Assembly: GCF_958979055.1 (NCBI RefSeq)
Contig: NC_084890.1
Span: 28,875,116 to 28,939,115, forward strand
Direction of reading: 5' to 3'
DNA: 64,000 nt
Source: Alnus glutinosa
Taxonomy: Eukaryota > Streptophyta > Magnoliopsida > Fagales > Betulaceae
Below the pieces are notes generated by a model that was not told where the DNA came from, ran no database searches, and was given only the letters and a program-made list of their open reading frames with translations. The translations under genes were made by a program, and so were the position numbers. Of this stretch, positions 23,527-35,499 are shown in pieces; position 1 is the stretch's first letter, and every line of letters begins with the position of its first letter.

Positions 23527-26500
23527 ATGGGTGCAAGTGAAGCCATAGTATTTGAGAAGTTCTCGGTCAAACACTCCTGGAAACGACCAGAAGCCACTTG
23601 TGGTATGCGATCATGTGGGCTGTCGCACAATTCTATGACCAGTGTGTCTGATGGTGGAAAGAAGCTAGATTTGGAGTATTTAAAAGAAAAATCCTCTGTG
23701 CCAAGGTCTCGCAAGCGTGAGGCTCCGAAGTTGATGGAGTACCAAAGGGTGAAGAGGCAAAGGATTGATCATAGTTTGTCTTCGCAGAGCTCCACCATTT
23801 TGAAACTACAGACGACTCATCCAGCTGGTTGGGTTTCCAACCAACCTGTGTTAGTATCCCATATGAACAATGCAGATCCAGATTCTAATGGTGAGTGACT
23901 ATTTCTATTTTACCATAAATATGTCATATTTTCTAATATCTCTCCATGATCTAATTATTGGCTTGCTGTTGGTGATGATGTGTAGGGGCTGCAAGTGGTT
24001 TGGACAATGAAAACACATGCCTTGGTTCTCAACACACAGCTCCTGCCACAGATGTTGCTACTCTCCAAGGATGTCCAGTTTATGATGTACATCCGTCACC
24101 AAAGAAGGCTCTCCGTGCGGCAATGATGAAGAGCAGGTTTTCAGAAACTATTCTGAAAGCGCAAAAGAAGACACTTTTTGACCATGTAAGATAAGATTTT
24201 TATTATTGAAAGAAAAGACATTGTCATGATGTAACATTTGGATGCCTCTTGTGCTATTTTTTTTTTTTTTTTAATAGATATGTGCTATGTTTTCTAAGTT
24301 GCTCATACATGCTATTTTCTTGTTTGTCTTTAGGGTAATAAAGTAGATCCTTTGAAGATGCAGCGGGAAAAGAAAAGATTTGAAAGTATACAGCTTCAAG
24401 GTGAATTAAGCAACTTAATATTTTCTCTCCCCCTCTCTTTTTGCTCCTTTGAATGATTTTTTTTTTTTTTTTTTTTAAAAAGGTAACTTAATATTTGCTT
24501 TACTTACAAAAAAATTAGGATATATTGGTTTGTAAAGGTCCTAAAGAGCAAGCACTTTTCTTCGACTTTGCAAGACAAGCTCTAGCTTTATGTATTTTAT
24601 AAGTTAGAATGATTATATGATTTATTGATTTGTATAATAATACATATATATTATCTTATGCTCATTGTCTATATTCTTTGATTTTAATATTATATTATCA
24701 TTGCATTATTGGATGTGCAATTTAGCAATTTCTTAGCTTGTTAGACATGTTAAGTTTATCGTGGTTCTCTTTTGTCTATTCATATTTAGAGAATCTCTGG
24801 ATCAATTAATTCATATGAGCATACCTTCTCTTTTGATAAAATATGTTTGATTCGTCTTAACATGACCAAAAGTTGGTTGCATTAGTGCAAGACTAAATAG
24901 TAGTTAAGCTCAACGGTCATGTTGCCAAATTTCTTCTTTGTGTCATATTCAACTATCTATGACCAAGAGATTTTATGTTATTTCCTCACGACTAAATAAA
25001 AAACAAAAATGAAATTAGTTTCCATTTAAAAGACTTGAGATCTCATAGGGGTTAATTAGTAGTTTTCACTTTATATCATTGGCAAACAGAGAGTGAAAAA
25101 CTGCAAATAAAATGATGTTTACCTTCATATCATTTTTAGAAAAATTAATTAATTGATTTTTTATTTTTTTTTACATTTGGCAAAAGAAATGAGAAAAAGA
25201 AAGAAAGAGAAAGTTGTGCTATTTGCTCAACTTTTGCAAGCAAGTCTAACGTAGAGCGAGAGATTCCATCACCAAGTAGTCTTTTTTTCAATGCAGGATA
25301 CACATTGTGTGAATATTATATTAGGGATTTATGCACAAATTTATGTGCAATTATATCACTAGAATTATTGCAAATTGAATAGTGCATAAAAAGATTTAAG
25401 ATTTTGGTTTATACAGATTTAGTAAAAATGAAAGAGGAGGATTTGCTTTGGTAGTCACATGAATCTGTGTAGTTTGGTGTTAACAACTGTGAGAACTTGT
25501 TTTCCACCTCTAAATTAGGTTGGATGTGATATATCTATATTTTTGCAGGTCAAGAATTTACAAAGTAATGCTTATTTTTTATTTGCAAAAAGGCCAAGAT
25601 TTTGTTTGGAACTTATGATAGTATAATGTTGTGAAGAATGTAGTACTATTTTAGTCTTGTTTTTTTAAGCTAATTTTACCATATTAGCCTTTTCTATTTT
25701 TCTGTAATGCTTTAATTGTTGGTAGAGGCATTATGGTTTTTGATCTCTAAATTAATGCTTTGTTTTCTTAGAATCCACTCAGGCACTCACTCGTTTAAAG
25801 TCAAGTTAAGCTACTATCTCTCACGTCCCAAAGAGGTAGTTCAATCGACTGAGGACTACGCCTTACGAAGCGGAGATCATTAGTTCGAATCTCGCTCCCC
25901 CCTCTTGTGTGGATATGTCAAAAAAAAAAAAGCTTCTATCTCTCGCACACATTTCGAAACAGAGAAACATAGGTGTAATATATTTTATTTATCCATTTAT
26001 TCACTATTAACGTATTGTGATGGATACTTTTATTATGTAGACTATAGACTGCAGAGTGCAAGTGTTTTGAAAGTTATCTATGAGCATTTCCTCTACAAAA
26101 ACAACTACAATATATAAATATATAGGAAAAGAGAAGTGAAATCATCTGGATATCATTTGCAAAACTTTTCATTATCATGTTCTTCTCTTCATATTTCTTA
26201 TGAAAAAAAAAATATGCACAGTGGTATAATCATTAATTTTACAATGGAAATATGCTATCAATACCTCAATAATATGCTATCAAACTAGTTCTCTTTTCAG
26301 TTTTCTTGTAGTTGGTTTATTGTGAGTTACTCATTACTTGCTTTTGTACTAATTTTCTAAAGCTCATGTATAAAGCTATTATGCTAAGAAAAAAAAAATA
26401 AAAATTTGTAGTTGTTATTTACCTATCAATATTAGTTGTCTTGTATTATGTTGTTGGCATCCACCTACCATTTCACTTTCATTGACATGATTAAATATTT

Positions 26501-26855
26501 AATTGCAGAGATGACAAAGATTAAAGCCCAAATGAAAGCGGCTGAAGTATACGAGGTAGAAGCTGAATTGAAGCAGCAACGAAGAATAGAAAGAGAGAAG
26601 CAACAACGAGAATCAGAAAGGGAAGCCTTTCGAGTTACACTCCAAAAGGTTACCTACTTTTATTTAATACTTGTTCACATCTTTAGCATATCAAATATAA
26701 TTTTCGACATTGGGTTGAACTTATATCTGATGTTGTGCACCTCTATGCAGATGACAAAAACAGTTGATTTAGAAGACAATCTGTGGGCTCAAAAAGAATT
26801 TGATATGTTAATTCGGTCTTCTTGTTCCTATTTTTGGCCTCGTGCTGCACATTAA
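23527..26855 (+). CDS. GTE/BET-like protein lacking the bromodomain, copy A
   Basis: Five coding exons, 23527-23890, 23986-24185, 24334-24400, 26509-26648 and 26751-26855, give 291 residues with all GT-AG phases matching. Residues 75-108 (VKRQRIDHSLSS, then STILKLQTTHPAGWVSNQPV) match the segment leading into and opening the bromodomain of plant GTE (BET) transcription factors. The rest of the bromodomain and the NET domain are absent. The text resumes with the GTE C-terminal part: SPKKALRAAMMKSRFSETIL at about 159-178, KAQKKTLFDH to 188, DPLKMQREKKRFES at 193-206, a charged coiled-coil with an ERE-rich stretch, and LQKMTKTVDLEDN. The coiled-coil could dimerise, but acetyl-lysine reading should be lost. 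The frame is intact in both duplicates. Family placement is by motif recall. Whether the protein functions is inference. Confidence 0.75.
25823..25930 (+). mobile_element. tRNA-derived SINE, unit A
   Basis: A 108-bp insert in GTE-like intron 3. It has a tRNA-like head: A-box-like GGTAGTTCAATCGACTGAGG, B-box-like AGTTCGAATCTC, then a short body and an A-tail. It is flanked by direct repeats agctactatctctc (25809-25822) and agcttctatctctc (25931-25944). The equivalent place in unit C (37923-37936) has a single uninterrupted copy of the target. Confidence 0.8.
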
Positions 26856-27403
26856 ACATGCATTCTAGTGTTGTTTGTAAAATGTTAGATGAAATTTTGT
26901 TTTCAAATGTAAATTCTATTTTTATTTGTAAATAGTAGTATTGTTCTAAACGGTAAAGTTAGCTATTTGTAAGGAGAGAGAAATCAATAATCTTTAAGTT
27001 CTTAACTACATGACATAGCATAAATATAGGTTCTGCATACATGACATAGCATAAATAGTCTTTTGTATGTGGACATCCACATGCTCTTTTGAATATACAA
27101 TTCTTTTGAACAGTGGTCAAGTTCATTAACTTAGTACTATAATATATATACCAATTGTGTAATAGGAGTAGAGAAGAAGGGAAAAAAAAAAAAAATAACC
27201 CACAATGTTTCTACTTTATGATGAAGCATGCATTATAATACTCTCAAAATTAATGTTCTTACAATAATCACAATGCTAGCACAAGAAAAAAATGGATTAT
27301 TTAAGCAAGAGACTGAGTTTTTTTTAATGTGGCTATTCTACTTGAACATGATCATTGGAGATTGAGCTTAGATGATAAAGTCTCTGTACCTCTATTGAGC
27401 TAA

Positions 27404-27453
<50 letters not shown>

Positions 27454-28355
27454 AAACTGAAACTGAAGTCCAACCAACTATAAAGTATAATGGCAATTAA
27501 CATAAAAATGACACCATACAAATTACAATGAACACTATGAAAAGATTATGAAACCAATATTGTACCCTAATCATATACCAAACAACCTATATCTATTACA
27601 TTCAATTTCCATTTACATTTCATAAAAGTCCAAAATCAGAAAAATCTATTACACCTTCTTACCATATGCCCTCCATTCAGAACCCCATTGTATGTTTGGT
27701 AGCTGTGTGGAATTGCTTGATATTTCCTCACTTAGGATATGCTAAACTCTTGTATTCATCAAGCCATCCCAAATCTTTTACCATCAAACACAAATTTCAA
27801 TCCATAAAATTGCAATTATTGATCACTCTGATGCCACCTAATCCAATAGACACCAACGTTGGCAGATTCTCTAGGAACTGTGAAGGCTGAATCAATAAGG
27901 TAATTAAATTCAGGGTTTTCCATGCACTTTATCCACAGAAAACCCACTCAAATTTCTCTACCACATAACAAACTTAACTCAACAATCCAGAATTAATGCT
28001 CTAAATCGTTCCTAAGAGAAAGCTATGAATCCAAATAAACACCCTGCTTGAACCAAACAAAGTATAAAGTAAACCACCCTCTATCCTAAGCCAGAAATTT
28101 CATGAAAATTCGCAGTCCTACTGACATCTCAGCAACCACAAGCACGAGTAAAATCACAGATCCACATATGTTCAGTTAGTTCATAAACCACCCTATCTCT
28201 AAGCAAAGGAGCTGTATTTTTCCTTATTTCTTTTAGCAAAAAAAATTACTAAAAAAATTTCAGTTTTAATCCCCAAAAACCAAATCTTTCAGTCTCTCAG
28301 CACTCAAACAAAGACAACCCAGAAGAAGAAGAAGAAAAAAAAAAAGGACTTTCAC
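26856..28355. other. Downstream region of GTE-like gene A
   Basis: The 3' flank is conserved with unit B. A short plus-strand frame at 27666-27890 is also open in B (50831-51055) with near-identical translation, but it resembles no known protein and lacks a gene context. It may be chance conservation of a young duplication. Confidence 0.4.
27407..27451. repeat. GA/CT dinucleotide microsatellite
   Basis: About 22 GA units. In unit B the equivalent place has an AAG-type repeat (49971-49994), followed by about 0.6 kb that is missing here, so a deletion probably occurred at this simple repeat in A. Confidence 0.85.
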
Positions 28356-28485
28356 CTCCAGAAGTCTTCGACGGCACCGAAGGCATAGATCTGCCTAACA
28401 GAGCTACCCCAAGCTGCCTGCTTGGACTTGGCGGAAGGGCTGTCGAACCAGAAGGTCTGTCCAGCGGATGTGGGTGGTTGACCAC
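28356..28485 (-). pseudogene. eIF4E exon-1 fragment, unit A
   Basis: On the minus strand one frame reads VVNHPHPLD. After loss of one base it continues as [25 protein letters not shown] and AVEDFW, which is the cap-binding protein eIF4E region around the conserved WTFWFDNPSAKSKQ block. It ends TTCTGGAG/GTGAAA, a plausible exon-1 donor where plant eIF4E genes have an intron. No further eIF4E exons were found toward lower coordinates. It is therefore a frameshifted genomic (not cDNA) fragment and cannot give functional eIF4E. Confidence 0.7.
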
Positions 28486-31217
28486 CGGCGTGGTCTATTG
28501 CATCTAGTCGTCGTCTCCCCCTTCCTCATCTCCAGGTCCGCCAGCAAGAGGGTTGGGGCGCTGGTTGGTGTGTGTATTTATAGTAGGAAGGTGGCAAATG
28601 GAGCGGCACTCAACAGCCCGTGAAATTAATACGTTGGGGCTGATGGGCTTTTCTGTTTTATTTAAGAATGTTTTCATTTTTCACATCAAATGCCCAACAT
28701 GCTCCATCTCCGAAACCACAGCCCATTTAACCAACGTTTAAGTGTGCAACTGCACCATGCTTTAGACTGGGCGGCGAGCGTCGGGCGTCGACCCAAAGTT
28801 TCTGATACCTTTTCCAAAAGCGAGTCAAAAGATCTTTCCAGTTTCCAATATCATTGAAAAAGACAAAGACGGAGCAACTAAAATAGAAATTTGGCAAAAT
28901 CGTGATTTATGAGAGCTCGGAATATTGATGCATGGTCCAATTTCTATCGGTGGCCGGACGTGAATTTGCTGTCGCAGTCGAAGCATAACCCACGGTCCTG
29001 TCGGTCCTCCATCTCCGCTGCAGTGATCTTTTTATGGGATGCGTGGTTGGTGTTATAATATATTATGAGATTTGATTTTAGATATTTGATTATAATTGAT
29101 TGTAATTTCTTATAATAAGATTTAATTGTATTCAAATTTAGGTTGATTAGATTTGATTTTCTATCTTTTAGGTAATTAGATTTAATTGTATTTAAATTTG
29201 ACAATATGAAATGAATAAGAGTAAAATATCTTCTCAAATAAATAAATAAATAAGAGTAAAATATCACCCTTGAAACTTTATCACGCCGATGTAATCATAG
29301 ACCAAACCACATTTTTATTTTTTAATATATCTTTTCTTCTCGATCTGTAGGACTCACAAGTAGGTCCTATCGTCCTACAAATTAAATAATTGATTTTTAG
29401 AAAAAAAAAATGTATAAAAGATATAAAAATATCATTTCTCCATAAACTCAGGCATGCTAGTGATCACAACATGTAGTGTCTTGTTATTACTCAAATGTGT
29501 AAAATTAGACATTTAGTAGATCTCTTGTTAAAATTTGAAGGACAATGTTAAAATATAAATTAAATAACTAAATTATATTATCCAATCAACTCGAACATTT
29601 AAAATTAGTGGTGAATATTTAACACAGTATTAAAGTAGCTAAAGATTTGAATTCAAACATTGTATTTTCGATCCACCTCTTATGAAATTTTAATTAAATA
29701 CTCGATGTGTTATGCATAAAAAAATATTTAAATATTATTAAATAATTAATTTCAACTTATCATGATTTAGCAAAGAATAAGAACTTATGGGAGGTTTGAA
29801 CAAACCCTTGATTATATTCATTTTAATTTATTCCATTCTCTTGTTTTATTTATTTATTTAGTTTCTCCTTTCTTTATTAAAGTTTATCAAAGGCACAACT
29901 TCATCAAAGTTTCTCCTTTCTTGGCAACCTCGTATCTTTCGGACGTGGAAAGATGGAGTCCACTATCTTTCTAACATTCAATTAATGGTGGGAAAAAGAA
30001 AGAGACTCCTCCATCCAATGCAACCAACTCTCTCTACGAAGATTCCACCTTCCTCTTTACTCTTTATCATTCATTACTTTGGAATGAAATGACGCCTATT
30101 TTAAGATCATGTTTTGTAGACCTAATCCCATTATAATGATCTCCTACTCTTTGCTTCCACCAACATGATCCAAGAACCGACTCCAGTATTTGAGTAGCCG
30201 CTTAACCGGTTATTTAATAACCGACGGTACCCGATTATTTAGACCAATAACTAAAATTTAAAACATTGAGCCTTTTTGGCCTAATTTAGGTATTTGGCCT
30301 ACTTTTTGAGCTTAATTTAGATAATTTTTAGCCATTTAATAAAACATTTTAACCTTTTTTGACCCAATATGTTAGCCTAAGTTGGAATGAAAGTAAAAAT
30401 ATATATATAAAAAATTATTATTTTAATTTTTAAATAAATAAATACACACACATATATACACCCGGTTACCGATTTTAATTTTTTATAAAACTAATAACCG
30501 CTCCAATATAATCCGATTACTGGCCGGTTATAACCTACCGACTTTACACCCTTAATTATTAATTACTCCTCACTGCCTTTATAAGGCGTGACCATCCCTT
30601 CATACGATAAGAGATTCTACTATTCATATAGGGGTGGATGACTAGTTGGCACCTAGAGGGGCCATTGCCCTTCACCCAGGGGTGGCACCCCCTCTCTTGG
30701 TGAGCCAAGGGATGTAACTCACTTGATAAGGGCGGCAACCTCACAGCCGTACTTGGAATGTGTAACATTGCTTTTAATTAAATAATAAGTTAACCCTTTA
30801 AAAAAAAATATTAAAGTTAACGAATGAATCAATTTGAAATTAAGGTAAAATCTAAAAAAATTAATTATCAAAATTAAAAGCTTAAGAATTAAATTGAAAT
30901 TGCGTGAACTAAGTTTGATTTTTCTCTTAAAAAAAGAAAGAATTGTCTTTATCTTTTCACATTTTCATAAAATATCAAAAGACAATTCTACCATCACTTT
31001 TACACTAAACGGAGAGCGCCCTCTTCATAAATGGAGAGATCCAAATTCAAAAAAGAAAAGGTGAGCCAAAGTGTTTCTCTCAAGCCAGGCCGCCCAGATA
31101 TTACCGGTTGCCGGTTCGTTCCCTTTCTTCGTTTCCGAAATTCCAAAATAACTCCGACCCAACTCCTTCCCACAAAATCCTTACCCCCGCGCAACCTCTC
31201 TCTCAACTGTCCGATCA
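28486..31217. other. Non-coding stretch between the eIF4E fragment and gene A2
   Basis: AT-rich, aligned in large part with 51650-55191 of unit B. No supported gene. A tract near 28560-28600 has a TATA-like GTATTTATAG word on the plus strand but no downstream gene follows. Unit B carries a 1244-bp transposon inserted in the counterpart of 29082-29092. Confidence 0.5.
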
Positions 31218-31917
31218 ATGGCCAAAACCGCACCATCACCCTCAACCTCTCGCGTCCTCATCATCCTCCTCCTCCTCCTGAGCACCGCACCGAAGCCCTC
31301 CCACTCCCTCTCCTACTTACATCACGGAACCCTGGTCTCCCTCTCCCACTCGGTCATGACGCAGGTGGCCAACCTCCGCGACTCCCGGGGCGACATCTCG
31401 GGCACGCACCGGGCCAGGCTCATCGCCCAACACCTCGAGCGCGGCCTCGGCCTGGGCTTCTTGGGGTTCACACCGTCCGCTGGCTGGGACTACCTCAAGA
31501 ACTACGCGTGGAGGTACGTGAACTACGAAGATCTGAGCGGCGCCATTTCGGGCGCGAAAATGCTGCTGAGTTCTCTGGGCGAGTTGACCCGCATGGGCTC
31601 GCACGCCGAGAGGGCCGCATGGATCGGACGAAATTACAAAAATTTGCTCGGAATCTCAAATTCGCTCTTCCAACGGCTTCTCAAAGTAAGTGTTTCGTCA
31701 ACCGGTACGGCTCTTTTCTTTTAATTTGGTTTGGGTCCATTCTTATGGTTCAGTTCGAAACTGTTTGAAATATTGACAGGGTGCACTGATGGAGGCGGTG
31801 CAAAGAGAGGTGGCGGAGGGTGGGTTACTGAGGGACTGCCTTGAATTGGGGGCGAATGACTTGAAGGGATTTCTTCCGAGACTTGGCTTTACAATTCTAT
31901 TCCACCTCAGGCGATGA
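31218..31917 (+). CDS. Predicted secreted protein of unknown function, copy A (frameshifted tail)
   Basis: Two exons, 31218-31685 and 31780-31917, joined by a canonical GTAAGT...TTGACAG intron, give 201 residues. Residues 1-30 form a signal peptide (SRVLIILLLLLSTA core). The mature part is helix-like with LSHSVMTQVANLRDSRGDIS, HLERGLGLGFLGFTPSAGWD, YLKNYAWRYVNYEDLSGAIS and ERAAWIGRNYKNLLGISNSL. I do not recognise the family. Compared with unit B, exon 2 here has lost 8 bases near 31870-31876, changing the last residues to FLPRLGFTILFHLRR and stopping about 14 residues earlier. The GC-rich exon stands out from the AT-rich surroundings. Expression and function are unknown; the altered tail may or may not be tolerated. 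Confidence 0.7.
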
Positions 31918-32010
31918 TGGGCGTGATGATATATGACACTCCATGGGTTTGCCTACACACGGATACTTCTTTATATTATTAGTAGAATGTGGAAAAAAAA
32001 GGCTAAAGAT

Positions 32011-32653
32011 TTTTTTTTTTTTTTGGTGGAAAAATAGTAAGGACCTTAAGGCCTGCTTGGGGAAGTTATGTTTTGGGACTGTGATTTATCATCTTTGGAG
32101 ACATAGAAATGATCTCCAACATGGGAATACCCCAAAGTCAGAAGAGGTTATTGTCGCTAGTATTTTGTGGAAGGTTAGGTCTTGAATCTTGGCCAAAGGA
32201 AGGTTTAAAAATCTGTCCAACCACATACCTCTTGTGCATCGGTGAAATTTACAAATGCTGCTGTCTTAAAGTGGGGCTGGAACCGGATAGTTGCTGTCAA
32301 TTGTGGTTGGGCTGCTGACCTTAGAGATACGGTACTAATCTGGTGTAGAGGAAAAGAGGGATACAAGTCCAAGATCCTTCTTGATTATACCCAACAGACC
32401 TTAGCTGAGTTGCAAGGATTAGGAACAGCTGTTCTTTTCTTTTCTTTTCTTTGGTTGGGTTGGTTTTATGGTTGTTTGTTGCAGCAATAGTTTCTGTTGC
32501 TTTGTATTCTGTTGAAAGTTCTGCTGGTTTGCAGCAGTTCTTGTGCTTTTTGGATGTGTTCCAGTTTTCACCGGAGGGATGCATTCCTTTTGGTTTGGTT
32601 ATAAAGCTTTAATTCATCAAATTTTTATTTATTTTTTATTTTTTTTTAAAAAG
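32011..32653 (+). mobile_element. 5'-truncated LINE (L1-type) 3' end
   Basis: Plus-strand frames encode DLKACLGKLCFGTVIYHLWR and then HRNDLQHGN, followed by a charged segment, resembling the zinc-binding (zf-RVT) C-terminal region of plant LINE ORF2. A stop interrupts it. The rest looks like a LINE 3' UTR ending in an AT-rich tail. It is flanked by direct repeats aaaaggctaaagat (31997-32010) and aaaaagctaaagat (32654-32667). Unit B has the uninterrupted site near 55990-56006, so the insertion is specific to A and later than the A/B split. Confidence 0.75.
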
Positions 32654-32673
32654 AAAAAGCTAAAGATTTGTAA

Positions 32674-32707
<34 letters not shown>

Positions 32708-33579
32708 ATATATATATATTATTAGTTTTCAATATAAATTTCAACAGATTATTTATGTCACATTTTTTATTTTTAAATATTATTTTTCGTTGTATTTTTT
32801 TATTATGAAAGTTGAGGGAGTGGGAGAGAAAATAATAATAAAGAAAGACTAAAATGTGCAAAGTGATACCGTAGTAAAATAGATGAAGATGCTCTATTTT
32901 AAAGTATCTACTGGAGTGATAAAGTGGCTCATAATAACTAAATAAAGGGTCCGTTGAAGATGGATAAAAATAATGTATAACAGTGTCATGGCACAGAGGA
33001 AAGCAATCACACCTCACATTTTAAGTTGATATTATATTATATCAACAATATTGATAAAGAGTATTTTTTTAAAATGTACAATTTTAAACGCTTAATTATG
33101 ATTTTTTAAGTTAAAAATTCTGTTTTGTAATTGCATTTTGAAACTGCATGTTTGGAAACCGCTAAATTATACAATTTATACAAATAATTAAAATTGGGGT
33201 TTTGGATGGATGCTTGTATGATTGTATGGCAAAATTTTATTGGGATGAATCTGATGTCAATGTTATATTGTATGCAAGTCCAAACCCATATAGGAATTCT
33301 CAAATTTGTTTTCTTCACTTTAGATGTTTGAAAGACGAGAGAAAGCAATATGGGCTTCTTTACAGGCTCTTTGTTTAGGAAGTGAATTGGATATGCCCAG
33401 TCAAATTTGGTAGGCCAGTGAGCTAGGCCATGAATTGATTGGGCTGTAGTAAGTAGCCCATAATAAGCCCACATAAGACCAACTATAGGCATATACCCTC
33501 TAAAACCCATAAGTGGATAAACTTGCCAATAAGATTATGAATTCACAGCGGTCTTACCAAATTTACTTATTAAAATAGC

Positions 33580-33582
<3 letters not shown>

Positions 33583-33610
<28 letters not shown>

Positions 33611-33611
33611 T
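33583..33611. repeat. AT dinucleotide microsatellite
   Basis: About 14 AT units, present in unit A and absent at the matching place in unit B. Confidence 0.85.
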
Positions 33612-34135
33612 TCATTATTTTAGATATCTATCTTTTCTAAGCGTATACATTAGACTTAGACTTTTAGTTTATGGAGTTTTACTATTCGAGTTAAATATGA
33701 TTTTTCAAAGATTTTTTTTATTCTTTTTCCATCAATTATATCGTTGAAGATTTTTCTTTTTCTAAAAGTCATATTTTTTTTAAATGTAATATTTTCGTAA
33801 TGGTCATATTTTATAAAATTTATATTTTCTTAACGGTCATTTTTTTTTTTTGGTGAATATAAAATAAATCCCTGAATTTTCACGCATATTTTGAAAAATC
33901 CATCACTTTTTCTTCTTCTCTCTCTTTTTTTTTTTTTTTTTTTTTTGACAAATTGACAGAATTTGTTTTTTGAAATTATATTTGGATGGTCTAAAAAACG
34001 TAAGATAAAATTAAAAAAAAAAAAAGTGGATAAAACGTTAGTAGAATTTGATATTTGAAAAATAGTATTTGAAAATTTTTTCACACCCAAACATACCATT
34101 AGTTTTTCACAAATTTGAAGCAAGTCTTTCCGTGA

Positions 34136-34330
34136 ATTTTTTGTCCATTTTTTTGACTTCTGTTAGTGCCACGTGTCCATTTTCACCACATCATCTTAAA
34201 ATATATATATTTTTTATTAATTTTATTTAAAAAGGAAAATTAAAAAAGAAAAGAAAAAGGGGTTGGGGGAGGCGGCAGGGGAGGGGGTGGCCTGCGAGCC
34301 TCTAGGGTGGCTCGCAGCCACCCCCTAGTC
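34136..34330. mobile_element. One arm of a MULE-type MITE
   Basis: The text gtgccacgtgtccatttt, an AT-rich stretch and a GGTGGC-rich segment resemble the outer-to-inner order of the MITEs at 21436-22206 and 44062-44670. No matching second arm is present. The flank is occupied by the proline-rich fragment at 34366-34593. Confidence 0.4.
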
Positions 34331-34365
34331 CATTTTCTTTGTCTTCGTCTTCGTCTTCTTCGGCA

Positions 34366-34593
34366 TCACCATCGGCGAGAATAAGATCCTTGGGTACCAC
34401 CGTTCCTACCTAAATAACACCCACCGGAAAAGAACGAAAAAGATGGACTCTGATCTTGTTGTAATTTTGGTAGAGGAAATATGGGAAGTGTAGGGGAAAT
34501 TGAAGGAGGAGGAATTGGACATTTCTCGGTGGGAGGGTCTGATGGAGTGATACTAACAGCGTATCCGAGGGAAGGTTGTGGTGGATTAGCCAT
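34366..34593 (-). pseudogene. Proline-rich N-terminal-like fragment
   Basis: The minus-strand frame begins MANPPQPSLGYAVSITPSDP, then is rich in Pro, Ser and Thr and ends in a low-complexity TCTTCG-type repeat. It looks like the first exon of a plant gene rather than random sequence, but I cannot name the family and see no further exons. Lying beside a MITE arm, it may be a captured gene fragment. Confidence 0.3.
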
Positions 34594-34913
34594 TTGAAAT
34601 TCAAAGTTCTCTGTATCGAAAAAATAAAATAAAAAATACTCGAGGACCCAGAATCAAGAACGGGACTGTACAGAAACTACAAGGAATACAATCCCAAACC
34701 GTGTCCTACAAAGGAGATACATAGAAAGCTGTTTGAGTTCGAAGGCAAATTCAATTCGTTCATTGAGAAATTTCTACTAACAACTTGTATGTGGTGTCTC
34801 CTGCCAGATTGGAGAATTTATTTTCAATTCAAACAATTTCCTTTTTACAAAAACATCAATCAAAATTGTATTTCAACAACAAAAACCCATAGAAAACAAT
34901 TTGATAAGCTTGA

Positions 34914-35294
34914 AAGGGTCTTGATGTTATTCAACAGGCTCAGTCTGGAACTGGGAAGACAGCAAATATCTGCTCTGGTATCTTGCAACAACTTGATTAC
35001 AGTCTGATGGAATGCAAGACATTGGTTCTGGCACCCACTAGAGAGCTTGCTCAATAGATTGAGAAGGTTATGCGGACACTTGGAGACTGTCTTGGTGTAA
35101 GAGTACATGCTTGTGTTGGTGGAACAAGTGTTCGTGAAGACCAACGCATTCTATCAAGTGGGGTTCATGTTGTTGTTGGCACTCCTGGTCGAGTGTTTGA
35201 CATGTTGCGAAGGCAATCACTTCGTTCTGATTGCATCAGGATGTTTGTATTGGATGAGGCAGATGAAATGCTTTCCCAGGGTTTCAAGGATCAG
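34914..35294 (+). pseudogene. eIF4A (DEAD-box helicase) gene fragment
   Basis: A 127-codon exon-like stretch matches eIF4A from the segment before the Walker A motif. It has AQSGTGKT (motif I), PTRELAQ (Ia), [27 protein letters not shown] (Ib) and VLDEADEML (II, DEAD), ending GFKDQ at a GT (35295), where I expect an intron in plant eIF4A genes. An in-frame TAG at 35055-35057 replaces a glutamine just after PTRELAQ. No upstream Q-motif exon or downstream helicase C-terminal exons were found. It is therefore a dead genomic fragment retaining an exon boundary, not a processed retrocopy. Confidence 0.85.
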
Positions 35295-35499
35295 GTCATT
35301 TTCTCATTCTTTCTCTCTTCTTATTTTTGGATGAATATTCTTTCTCTCTTCTTCCTTTGGTTTTTATATCCAATATGTTTGTGCCTTGTGGCTTTGATAT
35401 ATACTGCCTCTCAATTGATCTTCTTGTCATCTTTCCCTCTTTTCATTCTCTCTTGTATACTTCAACATAAACCCCAAAAAGGAAACCTCAGTCTTACAT

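Larger units (their letters stand above)
21645..33843. repeat. Segmental duplication, unit A (about 12.2 kb)
   Basis: Collinear and highly similar to 44062-57309 (unit B). Shared order: MITE right half, GTE-like promoter and gene, 3' region, eIF4E exon-1 fragment, secreted-protein gene, then non-coding sequence. Similarity ends on the right near the words ttttcttaacggtcat here and ttttcttaactgtcat in B. Unit A carries a LINE not in B, an expanded AT repeat (33583-33611), and lacks a segment present at about 50006-50630 of B. Confidence 0.9.

Noticed and set aside
25823-25930. Candidate tRNA gene
   Set aside because: The A- and B-box-like words do not fold into a full tRNA with proper acceptor stem, and the A-tail and direct repeats show a SINE.
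27666-27890. Short frame conserved between units A and B (also 50831-51055)
   Set aside because: Conservation is expected from the recent duplication of the whole region; translation resembles nothing known and no gene signals surround it.
30559-30768. Minus-strand 69-codon frame
   Set aside because: Reads like repeat-derived sequence, no counterpart gene and no family.
31031-31768. Long 245-codon plus frame overlapping secreted-protein gene A (and 55074-55700 in B)
   Set aside because: It is the alternative frame of a GC-rich exon; the 31218/55192 frame has a signal peptide, splice sites and an exon 2 in phase, so the longer frame is a shadow.
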